DNA of 64,000 nucleotides from Euryodendron excelsum (Eukaryota > Streptophyta > Magnoliopsida > Ericales > Pentaphylacaceae), in contig CM065393.1 of the NCBI GenBank assembly GCA_033060915.1, positions 9,692,501 to 9,756,500 of the forward strand, given 5' to 3'. Position 1 is the first letter of the stretch. Every line of letters begins with the position of its first letter. Positions 36,062-46,690 of this stretch are shown one piece after another. A model generated the notes under the pieces. That model worked only from the letters and a program-made list of their open reading frames with translations. It did not search any database and was not told the DNA's origin. The translations under genes were made by a program, and so were the position numbers.

Positions 36062-36551
36062 AGCCTTCGTTTGGATTGAGGGGTTGAGAAGGGAAGTGAA
36101 TTATTCGGAAGGAAGAAGTTAGTTATATCGTGATTGGGTAATTTTTAAAGAGGGAAAAGAAAGTAGATGAAGGAGTGAGAGAGCTCATTTTTTAAGCATT
36201 TTTCTTCCTCTCTATTCCTCTTCAAAATTAGGAGGAAACAAAAAAGAAGTGAAGTGCTTGCTATTATTTTATTTTAAATACCAATTATATCCATCAATTT
36301 ATGATTAAAAAAATATTGAGATTTTATACACAAGATATATATAATCGTAAAATTATATTATATCATTTCCTTCCCTTCCCTTCATTAATTTTTGTCAAAC
36401 CAAACAAAAGGAAGGAAATATCTCTCTCTTTTCTCTTTTGGTCTCCAAACGAGATATGATTACTTCTCTTCCCTTCCTTCTTCCTTCCTTCTTTTTTTCT
36501 CCTAACTAACACTTCCCCTCACCTCCCCTCCCTTCCATCCAAACAAAGCGT
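36062..36551. repeat. MITE-like element with TTTGTTTGGAT terminal inverted repeats
   Basis: Left end CCTTCGTTTGGATTGAGGGG; right end, reverse-complemented, GCTTTGTTTGGATGGAAGGG followed by another GGGGAGG tract. The arms are imperfect inverted repeats of about 30 bases. Interior is AT-rich with no frame. A short T(A/T)A duplication is possible at the edges but is not exact. Confidence 0.6.
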
Positions 36552-36730
36552 TAGTCGCCTTATTGTTTTTATATCTTTAACAAATCTTCTATAAATTTCA
36601 AACACATGGAATAACTTCCTAATCCTCCCCTGTCCTATATTGTCGTAAATGAATTATGTCATGCAAAGCTGCTCCAACGGTTTTTAGACTAATCGGCTTT
36701 CAATCCATTTTACCCAAGTCTTAACTTTTA

Positions 36731-36890
36731 TGCTGTGTTTAGAATTCGAATTTATTAAGAAAAATTTTTTTAAAAAAAAGTGAGAAAAAAGACAAAAAAC
36801 AAAAAAGTATTTTTATTCTTTTTACCTTCACATTTTTTTATATTTTTTTTTTCATTTCTATCATTAAATCTTTGATCCAAGAACAACGAT
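36731..36890. repeat. Small fold-back element
   Basis: The left arm (GTGTTTAGAATTCGAATTTA) and the right arm reverse-complemented (GTTCTTGGATCAAAGATTTA) are similar, with A-rich then T-rich interior. It resembles 50253-50405. The match is weak. Confidence 0.35.
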
Positions 36891-36899
36891 GAGGAAACT

Positions 36900-38243
36900 A
36901 GTCCGTTCACTTTCTACTTCTTTTAACTCTCTCTCGAGACTAAATGTAATAGTGCTTTGTTAGCAAGTTACTAGATGAATAGCAAAAACATATGAACCTA
37001 GAACCAACCAAAATTTCACCACTAGAACAAACTAAAAGTAGTAATTTTCAAACCTAACAAGTTTATATATAATATACGTAGACAGCGATGTTCAAATTTT
37101 TTGGGAACTTTGGGGACCCAATGAATGCATGTGACTACCAATTATTTATGCAGTTCAATTATAGTTTAAAAATAAAATAAAGTTCATCACATGCGTTGAG
37201 AATGCCGGGATAAACGGGAGATAATGCAAGTTTATTTATTCGTAAAATACTGAATATTTTATAAAAAGAATAACCCTACAATTAATAGTTGCACAAAATG
37301 ATGCATTATATTGTTATAGTATAAGGATGTAACTTGGTCATGAGCCGTCCGATTAACCATGGTTTAGAGAACATTATTGGGATAATTAATTTGATTGACA
37401 TTGAACACGATTAATGGGTCACCAGCCCGTTACAGGCTTCGTTACATCTAAGCTGCATTTATCTACTCAAAATCTTCTTCCTTGTTTTTTCTTTTTTTTT
37501 CCCTTTCAGTAGGGTTCAAATTTCTCATAGTTGTGTTATACAGTTTAACAGGCAATTACCTTCTTATTTATTCAAGTACATAATTGTTCATATAATTTTA
37601 TATGATGTGTGGCGCTGTTTTCACCATTTCGTCCTGATTCGATGTTGCAACTTTAGTCTTACTTTCTCAGTTTCTGTTAGATTAATTCGCATTTTGAATG
37701 AAATTGAACATATTGGAAATCAACCAAATAATTTTGCCAAATATTTTACAAAAAAGAGGTTTGAAAATGCCAAGTTTATGTGCAAAAAAAATGGTGGGGA
37801 TCAATCTCACAAATTTGGCACTTCATTCGTTAACAATTTAGCAATATTAGTACAAATATTTTTTAGTGATCATTAATGGGATTTGTTTCCCCTTTTGAGG
37901 GATCATAATTTATTGGTCACAATTGTTATTTTTCATGATCATCATCAAAGTAGCCGTCTCACGGTAAAATGGTCGCAGTAGAGTTATTTGTTTCTCAAGG
38001 GTGATTTATTATATAAATTGTTGCAACAAAATAAATTCTATTTGTCCTTCATTTCTTTTCAATTTCTTCTTTATTTCCTCTCTTAGCCCTAAAGCATTGT
38101 CCAATTTATTTAATTTATTGAAACAAATCTTTTCCATATTTATTTCGTGTTATAATCTGACTTTTGAATTCAATTGAATAAATACACTTTTTGTTTGAAT
38201 TTTTTTATTGACAACAATATAATTAAAGAGAAAAAAAATTCTC
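36900..38243. other. Intergenic AT-rich DNA
   Basis: No conserved coding motif on either strand; an 89-residue plus-strand frame at 37607-37876 has no recognisable domain or plausible promoter. Confidence 0.45.
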
Positions 38244-38248
38244 CGAAT

Positions 38249-38618
38249 TATTATAAAAATAAATGAATATTAAACAAGAAAAATAATCAAACACAGTATA
38301 TAATAAAAGTAGTTCTTCTAAAACTGTCAAATAATAGTTAAATAGTTTTTTTAAGATAGATCTTCTTGATCACCCAAGAATTTATTTCTATTACAGAATA
38401 AAACATAAAATACAACTTGAACTTAAATATTTTACCTACACTCTTTACTTTCTTCTTTTTTCTCTATTCTCTCTCTTTTATCTTCTTTTCTCTTTTTTTA
38501 TTCTCTCTTTTCTTCATTCGAAACCCCCTTTTACAGATGAGGATGCTAGGTTGCTGATCACATCTCAATGAGTTTGGTGAATTGTTAGGTGGTCATCCAC
38601 CATTCTTCTTTCATAACA
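38249..38618 (-). repeat. Left (3') LTR of the copia element
   Basis: Aligns end to end with 44219-44600, including CTTGAACTTAAATATTTTAC and the CT-rich stretch. Its first bases read TATTATAA instead of TGTTATAA, so the terminal G has changed. The purine tract AAGAGAGAG (minus strand) follows at 38619-38627. Confidence 0.9.
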
Positions 38619-38699
38619 CTCTCTCTTAGATGACCGTCACAAGAAATCTCATAAAAACCGTAGCGAAAGAAAAATGAGTGCACTAAAAATGCCTCGTTA

Positions 38700-40440
38700 A
38701 AATCTTGTCAAGAAAAACCTTATTAAAAAAAACTATTGGCGGAGAAAAAAGAGTATAGTCTACGACTCCTCCTCATTCATACATCTAGTATGAAATTGAA
38801 GTTGATGGCTTCAATTGTTCAGAATGAAAAATCTTTGAGACGACGCATGCCAATATTGTGTATCAATTTCTCAAATGTTGTAGTTGGAAGTGCTTTAGTA
38901 AATAAGTCTGCTAAATTGTCACTTGAACGTATTTGCTAGACACCAATATCATTGTTTTTTTGGAGTTCATGTCCATAAAAGAACTTTGGCGATATATGTT
39001 TGATATCACCTTTGATGTAGCCGCTTTTAATTTATGCAATACATGCTGCATTATCTTCATATAATATCGTTAAGGTATCTTTGATCGAGAATAGTCCACA
39101 ACTATTTTGAATATGCTGGATCATAGATTTCAACCAAAGGCACTCTCAACTTGTTTCATAAATTGCGATTATTTCATAATGATTTGAAGAAGTTACAGTT
39201 AGTGTTTGTTTCACAGATCGCTAAAATATAGCAGTGTTACCATAAATAAATATATTCCCAATTTGTGATGGTGTTTTATGTGGAGCAGAAAGCTAACCAG
39301 CATCTGCATAATTAACTAACTCTGATTCTGGTCCCTTTGCATAGAACAAACTTATTTCTGTTGTCATTCGTAAGTAACAGAATATGTGCTTCACCGCTTT
39401 TTAATGCCTCTGAGTTGGTGCATAACTATATTTTGTCAATAAATTGACAAAAAATGTAATATCGGGTCTTGTGCAATTTGCAACATACATAAGAGCCCTA
39501 ATAACACTGAGGTATGATACTTCAGGACCAAGAATTTTTTCACCATCTTCTTAAGAGCGAAAATGATCTTTTTGTACATCTAGTGATCGGACAATCGTGG
39601 GAGAACTCAATGGATAAGTTTTATCCATATAAAATCGATTTAGAACCTTTTCTGTATATGTAGATTAATGGATAAGAAATCCATTTGATAAGTACTCAAT
39701 TTGTAATCCAAGACAAAATTTTATTTTGACAAAATTTTATTTTCTCAAGATCTTTTCTTTCAAACTCTTTTTTTAAATAACTAAGAGTTGTTGTAAGTTC
39801 TTCAAGAGTTTCAATAAGATTCCGATTATCGACATTGATTGCAATAATAGTAAATTCAGATTTTGACTTCTTAATAAAAATGCATGAATAAATTATATTA
39901 TTCACATATCTATTTTTCAATAGATATTCACTGAGATGATTGTACCACAAGCGTCCAGATTGTTTTAACCCATACAAAGATTTGTGAAGCTAGATAGAAT
40001 ATAAGTTTTGAGATTTTGAAATATTTGCTTCAGACATTTTAAACCCTTCAGGAATTTTCATATATAGATCATTATCTAATTCGCCATATAAGTAGGTTGT
40101 TACGACGTCCATTAGACGCATAACTAGTCTTTGTAAGACCAATAAACTAATTAAGAATCTAAATGTAATGACATCCAATATGAGAGAATATGTCTCGTCA
40201 TAATCAATACCAGATTTCTGTGAGAAACCTTATGCTACTAGTCACGTTTTATATCTCATAATTTCATTTTTCTCATTTCATTTTTGTACGAATACCTATT
40301 TATATCTAATCGGTTTTACATTTTTTGGTGTTTAGACTACGGGTTCAAATACTTTGCGTTGTGCTAATGAGTTTAATTCTGTCTCAATAGTTTCTTTCCA
40401 TTTTGACAAATCATTTCTATATTGACATTCGTCAACTGTC
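38700..40440 (-). pseudogene. Copia reverse transcriptase and RNase H remnants
   Basis: Minus-strand pieces include MDVVTTYLYGELDNDLYMKI with PEGFKMSE (39990-40178), then MYGLKQSGRLWYNHLSEYL (39696-39977), both standard copia reverse-transcriptase segments. Towards 39300-39480, ANCTRPDITFFVNLLTKYS and related RNase H text can be read between stops. Copia enzymes normally keep these in one frame; here it is broken in many places. Confidence 0.88.
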
Positions 40441-40899
40441 TGTGGTTCATTCTCTTCATTACTTCTTGTAATTGCGAGAGCTATTTAAATGAAAATATGT
40501 TGTCAACAATAATTTTATTTCTATTTCATCTTTCTCCTGTATTCACATAACTTATTAAGATCTCATTACTTTCTTCTGCAGAGGATATCTCTTTAAGAAG
40601 TTCCTCTTCTGATAATTCTTTTACAAGAGTTATTTTCTCTGGAGGTTTAGATATTATGGTTTCTTAAAAAATACTGACTTGCTTATGTATTTTGCCTTTC
40701 TTTTTCTAGAAATTGTGTCTTTTGCACCGATAGGTCTTCCATGTTTCAGATGTGCTTTAGACTCATTTGCTGATATATTAGCAGATTATTCTACAGAAAC
40801 ATCAATACGTGATGGGGCATTAGCAGCTGGTATATATAATTTTGTTATCTTCTTTGTGTCGGTAAATATATCAGGTAATTGATTTGCAATCGTCTGTAA

Positions 40900-42392
40900 A
40901 TAAATAATCATGTGAACTTCTGATTCACATTGATTTGTTCAAGGATCAAGATGAGATACTCCAAAAGTATTCAAAGTGATACCATGCTGCTTTTTAAGTT
41001 ACATTTTATCTCCTCCTAATGATAAAAAAAAGTGCCTCGTCAAAATGACAATTCGCAAAACATGCAGTGAATACATCCCATGTTAAAGGTTCCAGATATC
41101 TAATAATAGATGGAGAATCAAAACCAATATAAATTTCAAGTCGACGTTGGGGACCCATCTTAGTATGTTGTGGTGGCATAATTGATACATATACAGCACA
41201 ACCAAAAACCCTTAGATGTGAAATATTTTATTGTTGACCAAAAACAAGCTGTCATGATGAATATTCTTGATAAGTAGCAGGTCGGACACGGACTAATGAT
41301 GCAGCATGCAATATGGCATGCCCCTAAGCAGAGACAAGTAATTTTGTTCTCATAAATAAATGTCGAGCTATAAGCTAAAGGCATTTGATAAAAGATTCAG
41401 TTAGATCATTTTATATGTGTGTGTATGTATGTGTAATAGGATGTTCAACATCAATTCTTATGCACATGCAATAATCATCAAAAGCTTGATATGTAAACTC
41501 ACTAGTATTATCCAGTCGTATTGACTTAATCGAGTAATTTGAAAACTGTGCTCATAATCTGATGATTTGAGCAAGAAGCCTAGCAAATGCAACGTTATGA
41601 ATAGAAAGTAACAAATATGTGACCATCGAGTGGATGTATCTGTTAAAACGATAAAATAACAAAATAGTCCACATGATGGGTGTATCAGCCCACATATATC
41701 CTCCTGAATTCTTTATAAAAATGTTAGGGATTCAATTATTACTTTTGAAGGGGATGGTCTAACAATTAATTTCCTTCTAAACAAACAAGACACGTATAAT
41801 CACTTGACAAAAAAATTTTTTGGTTCTTTAGCGGATGCCCATGAGAGTTCTCAATTATTCGAAATATCATCATTGATCCCGGATGACCAAGACGATCAAG
41901 TCAAAGTATAAAATTCTTTGGATCAAAACACTTCTGATGCATCACTTCAGGTGATCCCATAATTCTTATAGTTGTATAATATAATCCAGAAGATAATGTA
42001 GCAAGTTTTTCTAATATATGCTTCTGACATGAAACAATAGAAGTAATGTAAATATATTCTTTATTATCTTTATTTGTTGTCTCTATATGATACCCATTAC
42101 TACGTATATATTTAAAATTAAGCAAATTCCTTGTAACTCTAGTTGGATAAATAGCATCATCAATATAAAGTTTTGATCCTTTTAGCAATAATATATTGGC
42201 TCTTTCGGAACCTGCAATTAATTTTATAGTACCAGATATTGTCTTAACATTTTTTTGGGCTAACGTTAAGTTGATAAAATATTTTTTGTGTTGAAGAATT
42301 GTATGGGCTGTTGCACTGTCTACTAGACAAATATCTCCACTGTTCATCTTGAAAACTATTAATGCTTTGATAGATTCCATACCTCCGTACAA
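40900..42392 (-). pseudogene. Copia protease-side and integrase remnants
   Basis: The frame 41901-42392 contains CLVDSATAHTILQHKKYF, the protease region, where DSATAH stands in the DS(G/A)A.. position, followed by the pre-integrase segment ending near PEVMHQKCFDPKNF. Further down to ~40900 broken integrase-like sequence continues. Confidence 0.8.
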
Positions 42393-42399
42393 AATATTA

Positions 42400-43300
42400 A
42401 AATTGTTTATTTATAAGGAAACGAAAACATTCATTTAAAGAAACATGCTTAAAAAAATATTACAAAATATGACAATAAACTTAAAGAACAAGAACATAAA
42501 CTAGTTGGTGTGGACATTGTCATCACGAATTAAGTGGTCTATTTGTTCATCACGATCTTTGAAGAAATTTGAAATATCAAGGTGAGTGATTTCTATTGAG
42601 TCATCAAAGTTTGTGAAATTTATTTCAACATTTTTTCTTTTATCTTTTGTTGATACTTGGTAAAGATCCACTAATGGTTTGAGCGTATGACAAGTATGTG
42701 ACCAATGTCCTTTCTTACCATGCTTGTAACAAACATCTTCATTATTTTTAGGAGGTTTATTCTGTAAACCTTTTCCCTTTTCTTCTTTTGTTTCATATTG
42801 GTTCCATTGTTGGTGGTATGGTGTTACCTATTCTTAATTCAAGAACTTGAAGAATTATAATTATTACTTCTACAGTAACCCTCATGATGACAAAAATTAT
42901 TTCTGCCACGGCCACATATGCATCTGCAGCCACATTCATGACCACGTCTATAAAATGAGACCGTATTCACTTTAGGGAATGGTGCAAAGTTGGTCGGGCG
43001 AGACTGATAGCTTTCCATCAGAAACTCATTAATTTGTTCAGCTAGAAGAAGACATGATATTATTTCTGAATATTTCTTAAAATCCCCTCAATATTACTAT
43101 TGCAGGAGCACATTCGAGGCATGAAATGTAGAGTATATTTTTCTAATATATATTCATTAGTAATATTTTGCTCACATAATTTTAATTGTGAGTTAATTTT
43201 AAATAATACAAAATTGTACTCACTAACATATTTAAAATCTTTCAACCTCAAGTGCATTTAATCATAATGAGCTCTGGGGAGAAACATGGTCTTCGGATGC
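42400..43300 (-). pseudogene. Copia gag remnant with altered zinc knuckle
   Basis: Around 42700-42740 the minus strand reads VCYKHGKKGHWSHTCH, a CCHC zinc knuckle whose second Cys is His. It is followed by LVDLYQVST. The frame 43060-43257 (MHLRLKDFKYVSEYNFVLFK) is the upstream gag body. Stops separate them. Confidence 0.8.
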
Positions 43301-44198
43301 TCATATCTCTCTTTTAAATTTTGCTATAGTGTTAGTGAGTCTTTTATCGTAAGGTATTCAATTTTTAATTTTTCATGAATATGATGGTAAAGAAAAATTA
43401 TTATTTTTGCACGATTCTGCTGAGACTTTTTATTTTATTCTTTATAGTATTTCCAAGAGATTTGACATGCAAATAGATCTCAGTATCAACTATTCAGGAT
43501 TTTTGCAGACAAATGCATATAGTTCTTGCCTGAAATGTCAAGAGCGGTAAATTCTAGTTTTGTAAGGTTTGATATTTTCAGAATGCTACACTCACAAGAT
43601 AACAAGATTTTAGAATCATGATAACCCAAAAATAATATAAAAAAACATACTATAAAATTTTAGTCAAATATCTTATACAAATCTCACTCATCCAAATCTT
43701 TAGCTAAAAGATAAATTTCATTTGTTAATACTATTCATTAATAGTAAAATCATTTTTTATGAATAATAATTATTAATTATAAATAATAAGAATACTGTTG
43801 CTGCATAGTATCCATATGCAATTCGTATATATAGATTTTTGTCTGCATTATAACTTTTAATTTAGACATCAAAATACAGTCAAGGCTCATGTCTATGAAA
43901 AGCTATTAAAATAAAGATTCCAGATCTATATTATAGGCAAAAAATTTAAGATTTAAGATAAATAAACAAACAAAGTTTCGAAACATAACTATTCATCAAA
44001 GTTTTAAAATCCTACTATTTATCACTATTCATTAAATATAAATTATGTCATGGATTGAAAAGTGAACAGTAAAGAGTCCAAAATAAAAATAAATTAACTG
44101 AAATATTAATGATACATAAGATGAAGTACCTTCATAGATATAATGAAGTATCTTCCAGATATAAGGCAAAATATAAATTTTTTTTTTCACAAGCCCTT

Positions 44199-44218
44199 AG
44201 AGCATTGTGCTGATAACG
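44199..44218 (-). other. Primer-binding site region of the copia element
   Basis: Directly inside the 5' LTR, read on the minus strand: CGTTATCAGCACAATGCTCT. The position is right and the TTATCAGCAC start recurs in a class of plant copia elements known to me; the primer tRNA is not assigned. Confidence 0.6.
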
Positions 44219-44600
44219 TGTTATAAAACTAAATGAATATTAAACAAGCAAAATAATCAAATATAGTATATAATAAAAGTGGTTCTTCGGAAACTGTCAA
44301 ATAATAGTTAAATAGTTATTCTGGAACTATTATGATAAATATTTTTGATTATCCAAAAATTTATTTCTATTATAAAATAAAGTATAAAATACAACTTGAA
44401 CTTAAATATTTTACCTACACTCTTTACTTTCTTCTTTTTTTTTATTTTCTTTCTTCTTATTTCTCTCTTTTCTCTTTTCTTATTCTCTGTTTTCTTCATT
44501 CAAAATCCCCTTTTATAAATGGAGATATTGGGTTGCTGATCACATGTCAATGAATTTGGTAAATTATTAGGTGATCATTCACCATTCCTCTTTTATAACA
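44219..44600 (-). repeat. Right (5') LTR of the copia element
   Basis: 382 bases, TGTTATAA at one end and TTATAACA at the other, giving an 8-base inverted terminal repeat. CT-rich in the middle. Confidence 0.92.
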
Positions 44601-44605
44601 CAAAT

Positions 44606-45714
44606 TAGATTTTTCTTCATTTGTCGTGGTGGTGGGGGGAGAAAGAGGGAGAGAATGTGCCTGCTTTACCCGGAAGTAAAATAATATATAAGAAGTGCCA
44701 ACATTCCTCCTCCCTCCTAAAACACTAGTGCAATCAGCCATAATTAGGCATAGTTCGCATTCTAAATTGGTAGATGGGTGATGAATTCTCAAAAATATTA
44801 AAGAAACAAAAAAACAAAGTGTTATTTATAGCAATTACTATCAATTTGTTGACACTTACTAACAAAAGTCTGAACCATACTCTAGAAAATTAAGTAGTGG
44901 GCAGGCTACATCAATAAACAGTAGTCACTACGGAATAGTCAAATGTTTATAAAGAGATTGCTTTTGTGCTATAAATTCATAATGCCAAAAACTAATAAAT
45001 GTAATATGTTTTCATTAAAGCAGTCCAGAAATATTATTTATTTGATGGTGATGAGATTCTGAAGTCTACTCTATAATAGCTCAATTTGTTTTTTTTCTTT
45101 CTTGTAGAGTGTTTAGACATTCAATCAATTACTCCCTCAAACTTAATCAGCCTCCACACGAACTACATAAATTGTATATATTACATGAATAATAGTGGAC
45201 TTCAAGAAAACAAATGAAAGGATTGAATTTTAAAACTTCATACTTAGCATGAGTACTAACCGATATTAGATTACCCCTTCGGATTTAATGGCTCCAACTT
45301 ACCAATTTCACAATATTTCCTTATTTTAGTAATACCATTGTTATTACACACGTGGTGTTAGTTCATGTAGCTAGCCAACAAATTGGTTTGGGTGTCATTG
45401 AGTTAAACTTTTCATCTTCCTTTTATTTTTTTCTTCTCTTTGTTTGGGCTTACTTAGGGGAACTGTTAACGAATAAATCAATGTGACAAACTGAGCCACC
45501 TAAGTAGACAATTCTCTCACGCAATGTCTCTAAAAACGTTGTATTCATCTAATTAATTAGAAAATTATCCCCTAAGTTCATGCCTTAATTTCTACTTTAA
45601 AAGGACTTTGGTCTATAGTTAATATAATTACCCCTGTGGACTTATAATCCTTCTCTAGGGACGTCCATGCCTCTTTTGAATAAGCATGATGTTGACTCAA
45701 AGGGTGATTTCCAT
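44606..45714. other. Intergenic AT-rich DNA
   Basis: No gene or repeat boundary could be supported. Confidence 0.4.
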
Positions 45715-46265
45715 AGCCGATAGTTGATTTTGATGATAATAAAAACTAGTCATTATAATCTAATGTGTTTAACTTAAGTGTGCAATTAGCATGATAAAAG
45801 CTGTTAGGAGTTATGGACAATCATAAACTGTAGAGTACCACAGACGATCTTGTCAGCACTTCATAAGAGTGCCAACATCATAAAGGACATATAAGCAATT
45901 TGTGAGAGATTAAACCAATTTTGTTAGTACCAGAGTCTCAATCAGATTGATAACACCTGCAGAGCAAGAAATAAGATTTGGATACAGTTGACAACATATA
46001 TGACCTTCGATCCTCATATCTATATATTTCACTAAAGAAGTATGCAGCTTGAACATGCCATCCCTGTAAGCATTGTGAAGGAAGCTCAAATAAGAAGTAT
46101 GGCGAGATTGATGACAATACAGAAGATTGGTACCACCTGATAATCTGTCAAAGCTAGCGCGAGCAAGAGCGTTGACTTCTAATGAGTTGATGAACCAAGG
46201 TCCACGAAATGTTAAAAATATCTAAGATGTTTGGAAAATTATTAAGAAGGTCGATAGAGCCTCGA
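45715..46265 (+). repeat. Possible copia LTR fragment
   Basis: GTTGATTTTGATGATAATAAAA near 45722 resembles the start of plant copia LTRs of the type seen complete at 62471 (which has TTGATTTTGATGATAAC). The rest, up to the SINE-like copy, does not align clearly. No partner LTR is nearby. Confidence 0.35.
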
Positions 46266-46277
46266 CATGTTCAGTGG

Positions 46278-46395
46278 TAAGGAGATAAAGTTGTGCCTTG
46301 ACTAACAGCAATTGCTTTTGGTGCAGTGGTAAACGCTTGATTCTAACAATTGGTATCAGAGTAGGTCACAGGTTGGACTCCCCTGGAGGGCACGT
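46278..46395 (+). repeat. tRNA-related SINE-like copy 1
   Basis: Contains a perfect Pol III A-box TGGTGCAGTGG (46319-46329) and, 41 bases on, GGTTGGACTCC (46371-46381), a B-box with one change. Two more copies share the start CAGCAATTGCTTTTGGTGCA (59242-59307) or a decayed form of it (46636-46690). This supports a dispersed SINE-like family, but no tail or target duplication was found. Confidence 0.6.
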
Positions 46396-46414
46396 TACTT
46401 GTGGGCAAGTGCTT

Positions 46415-46422
46415 GGGGGGGT

Positions 46423-46510
<88 letters not shown>

Positions 46511-46520
46511 GGGGGGGGGG
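46415..46520 (+). repeat. Poly-G tract, 106 nt with three T interruptions
   Basis: Runs of 7, 30, 56 and 10 G, separated by T at 46422, 46453 and 46510. It starts about 30 bases after the B-box of SINE-like copy 1 and ends at TTGTTGGGGTGG. It could form G-quadruplexes. The frames through it (polyglycine or polyproline) are not genes. A homopolymer this long may be partly a sequencing or assembly effect. Confidence 0.95.
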
Positions 46521-46635
46521 TTGTTGGGGTGGAGGCCAGGAGGGCCAAGTCCAGCATCCTGCCGCGTGTTCACAGTCGAGACGAGGTGCTAGCTACTTTG
46601 AAAGTTTAAGGAAATAAAATTACATTTTAATTAAT

Positions 46636-46690
46636 ATCAATTGCTTTTAGTACAGTAGTAAGCGTTTGAACCTAACACATGAGACTAAGG
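46636..46690 (+). repeat. SINE-like copy 2 (decayed fragment)
   Basis: ATCAATTGCTTTTAGTACAG, then AGTAAGCGTTTGAACCTAAC, matching the first ~50 bases of copy 1 with several changes, including in the A-box. B-box not recognisable. Confidence 0.5.

Larger units (their letters stand above)
38249..44600 (-). mobile_element. Ty1/copia LTR retrotransposon, near-complete length, decayed
   Basis: 6.35 kb, read on the minus strand. LTRs 38249-38618 and 44219-44600; inner ends next to a purine tract (left) and a primer-binding-like site (right). Five-base flanks are CGAAT (38244-38248) and CAAAT (44601-44605), a target duplication with one change. Domain order gag, protease-side sequence, integrase, reverse transcriptase, RNase H is that of copia. 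All frames are interrupted. Confidence 0.9.

Noticed and set aside
46298..46617. Polyglycine and polyproline open frames on both strands
   Set aside because: They are simple translations of the poly-G tract with no start context, conserved domain or plausible neighbours.
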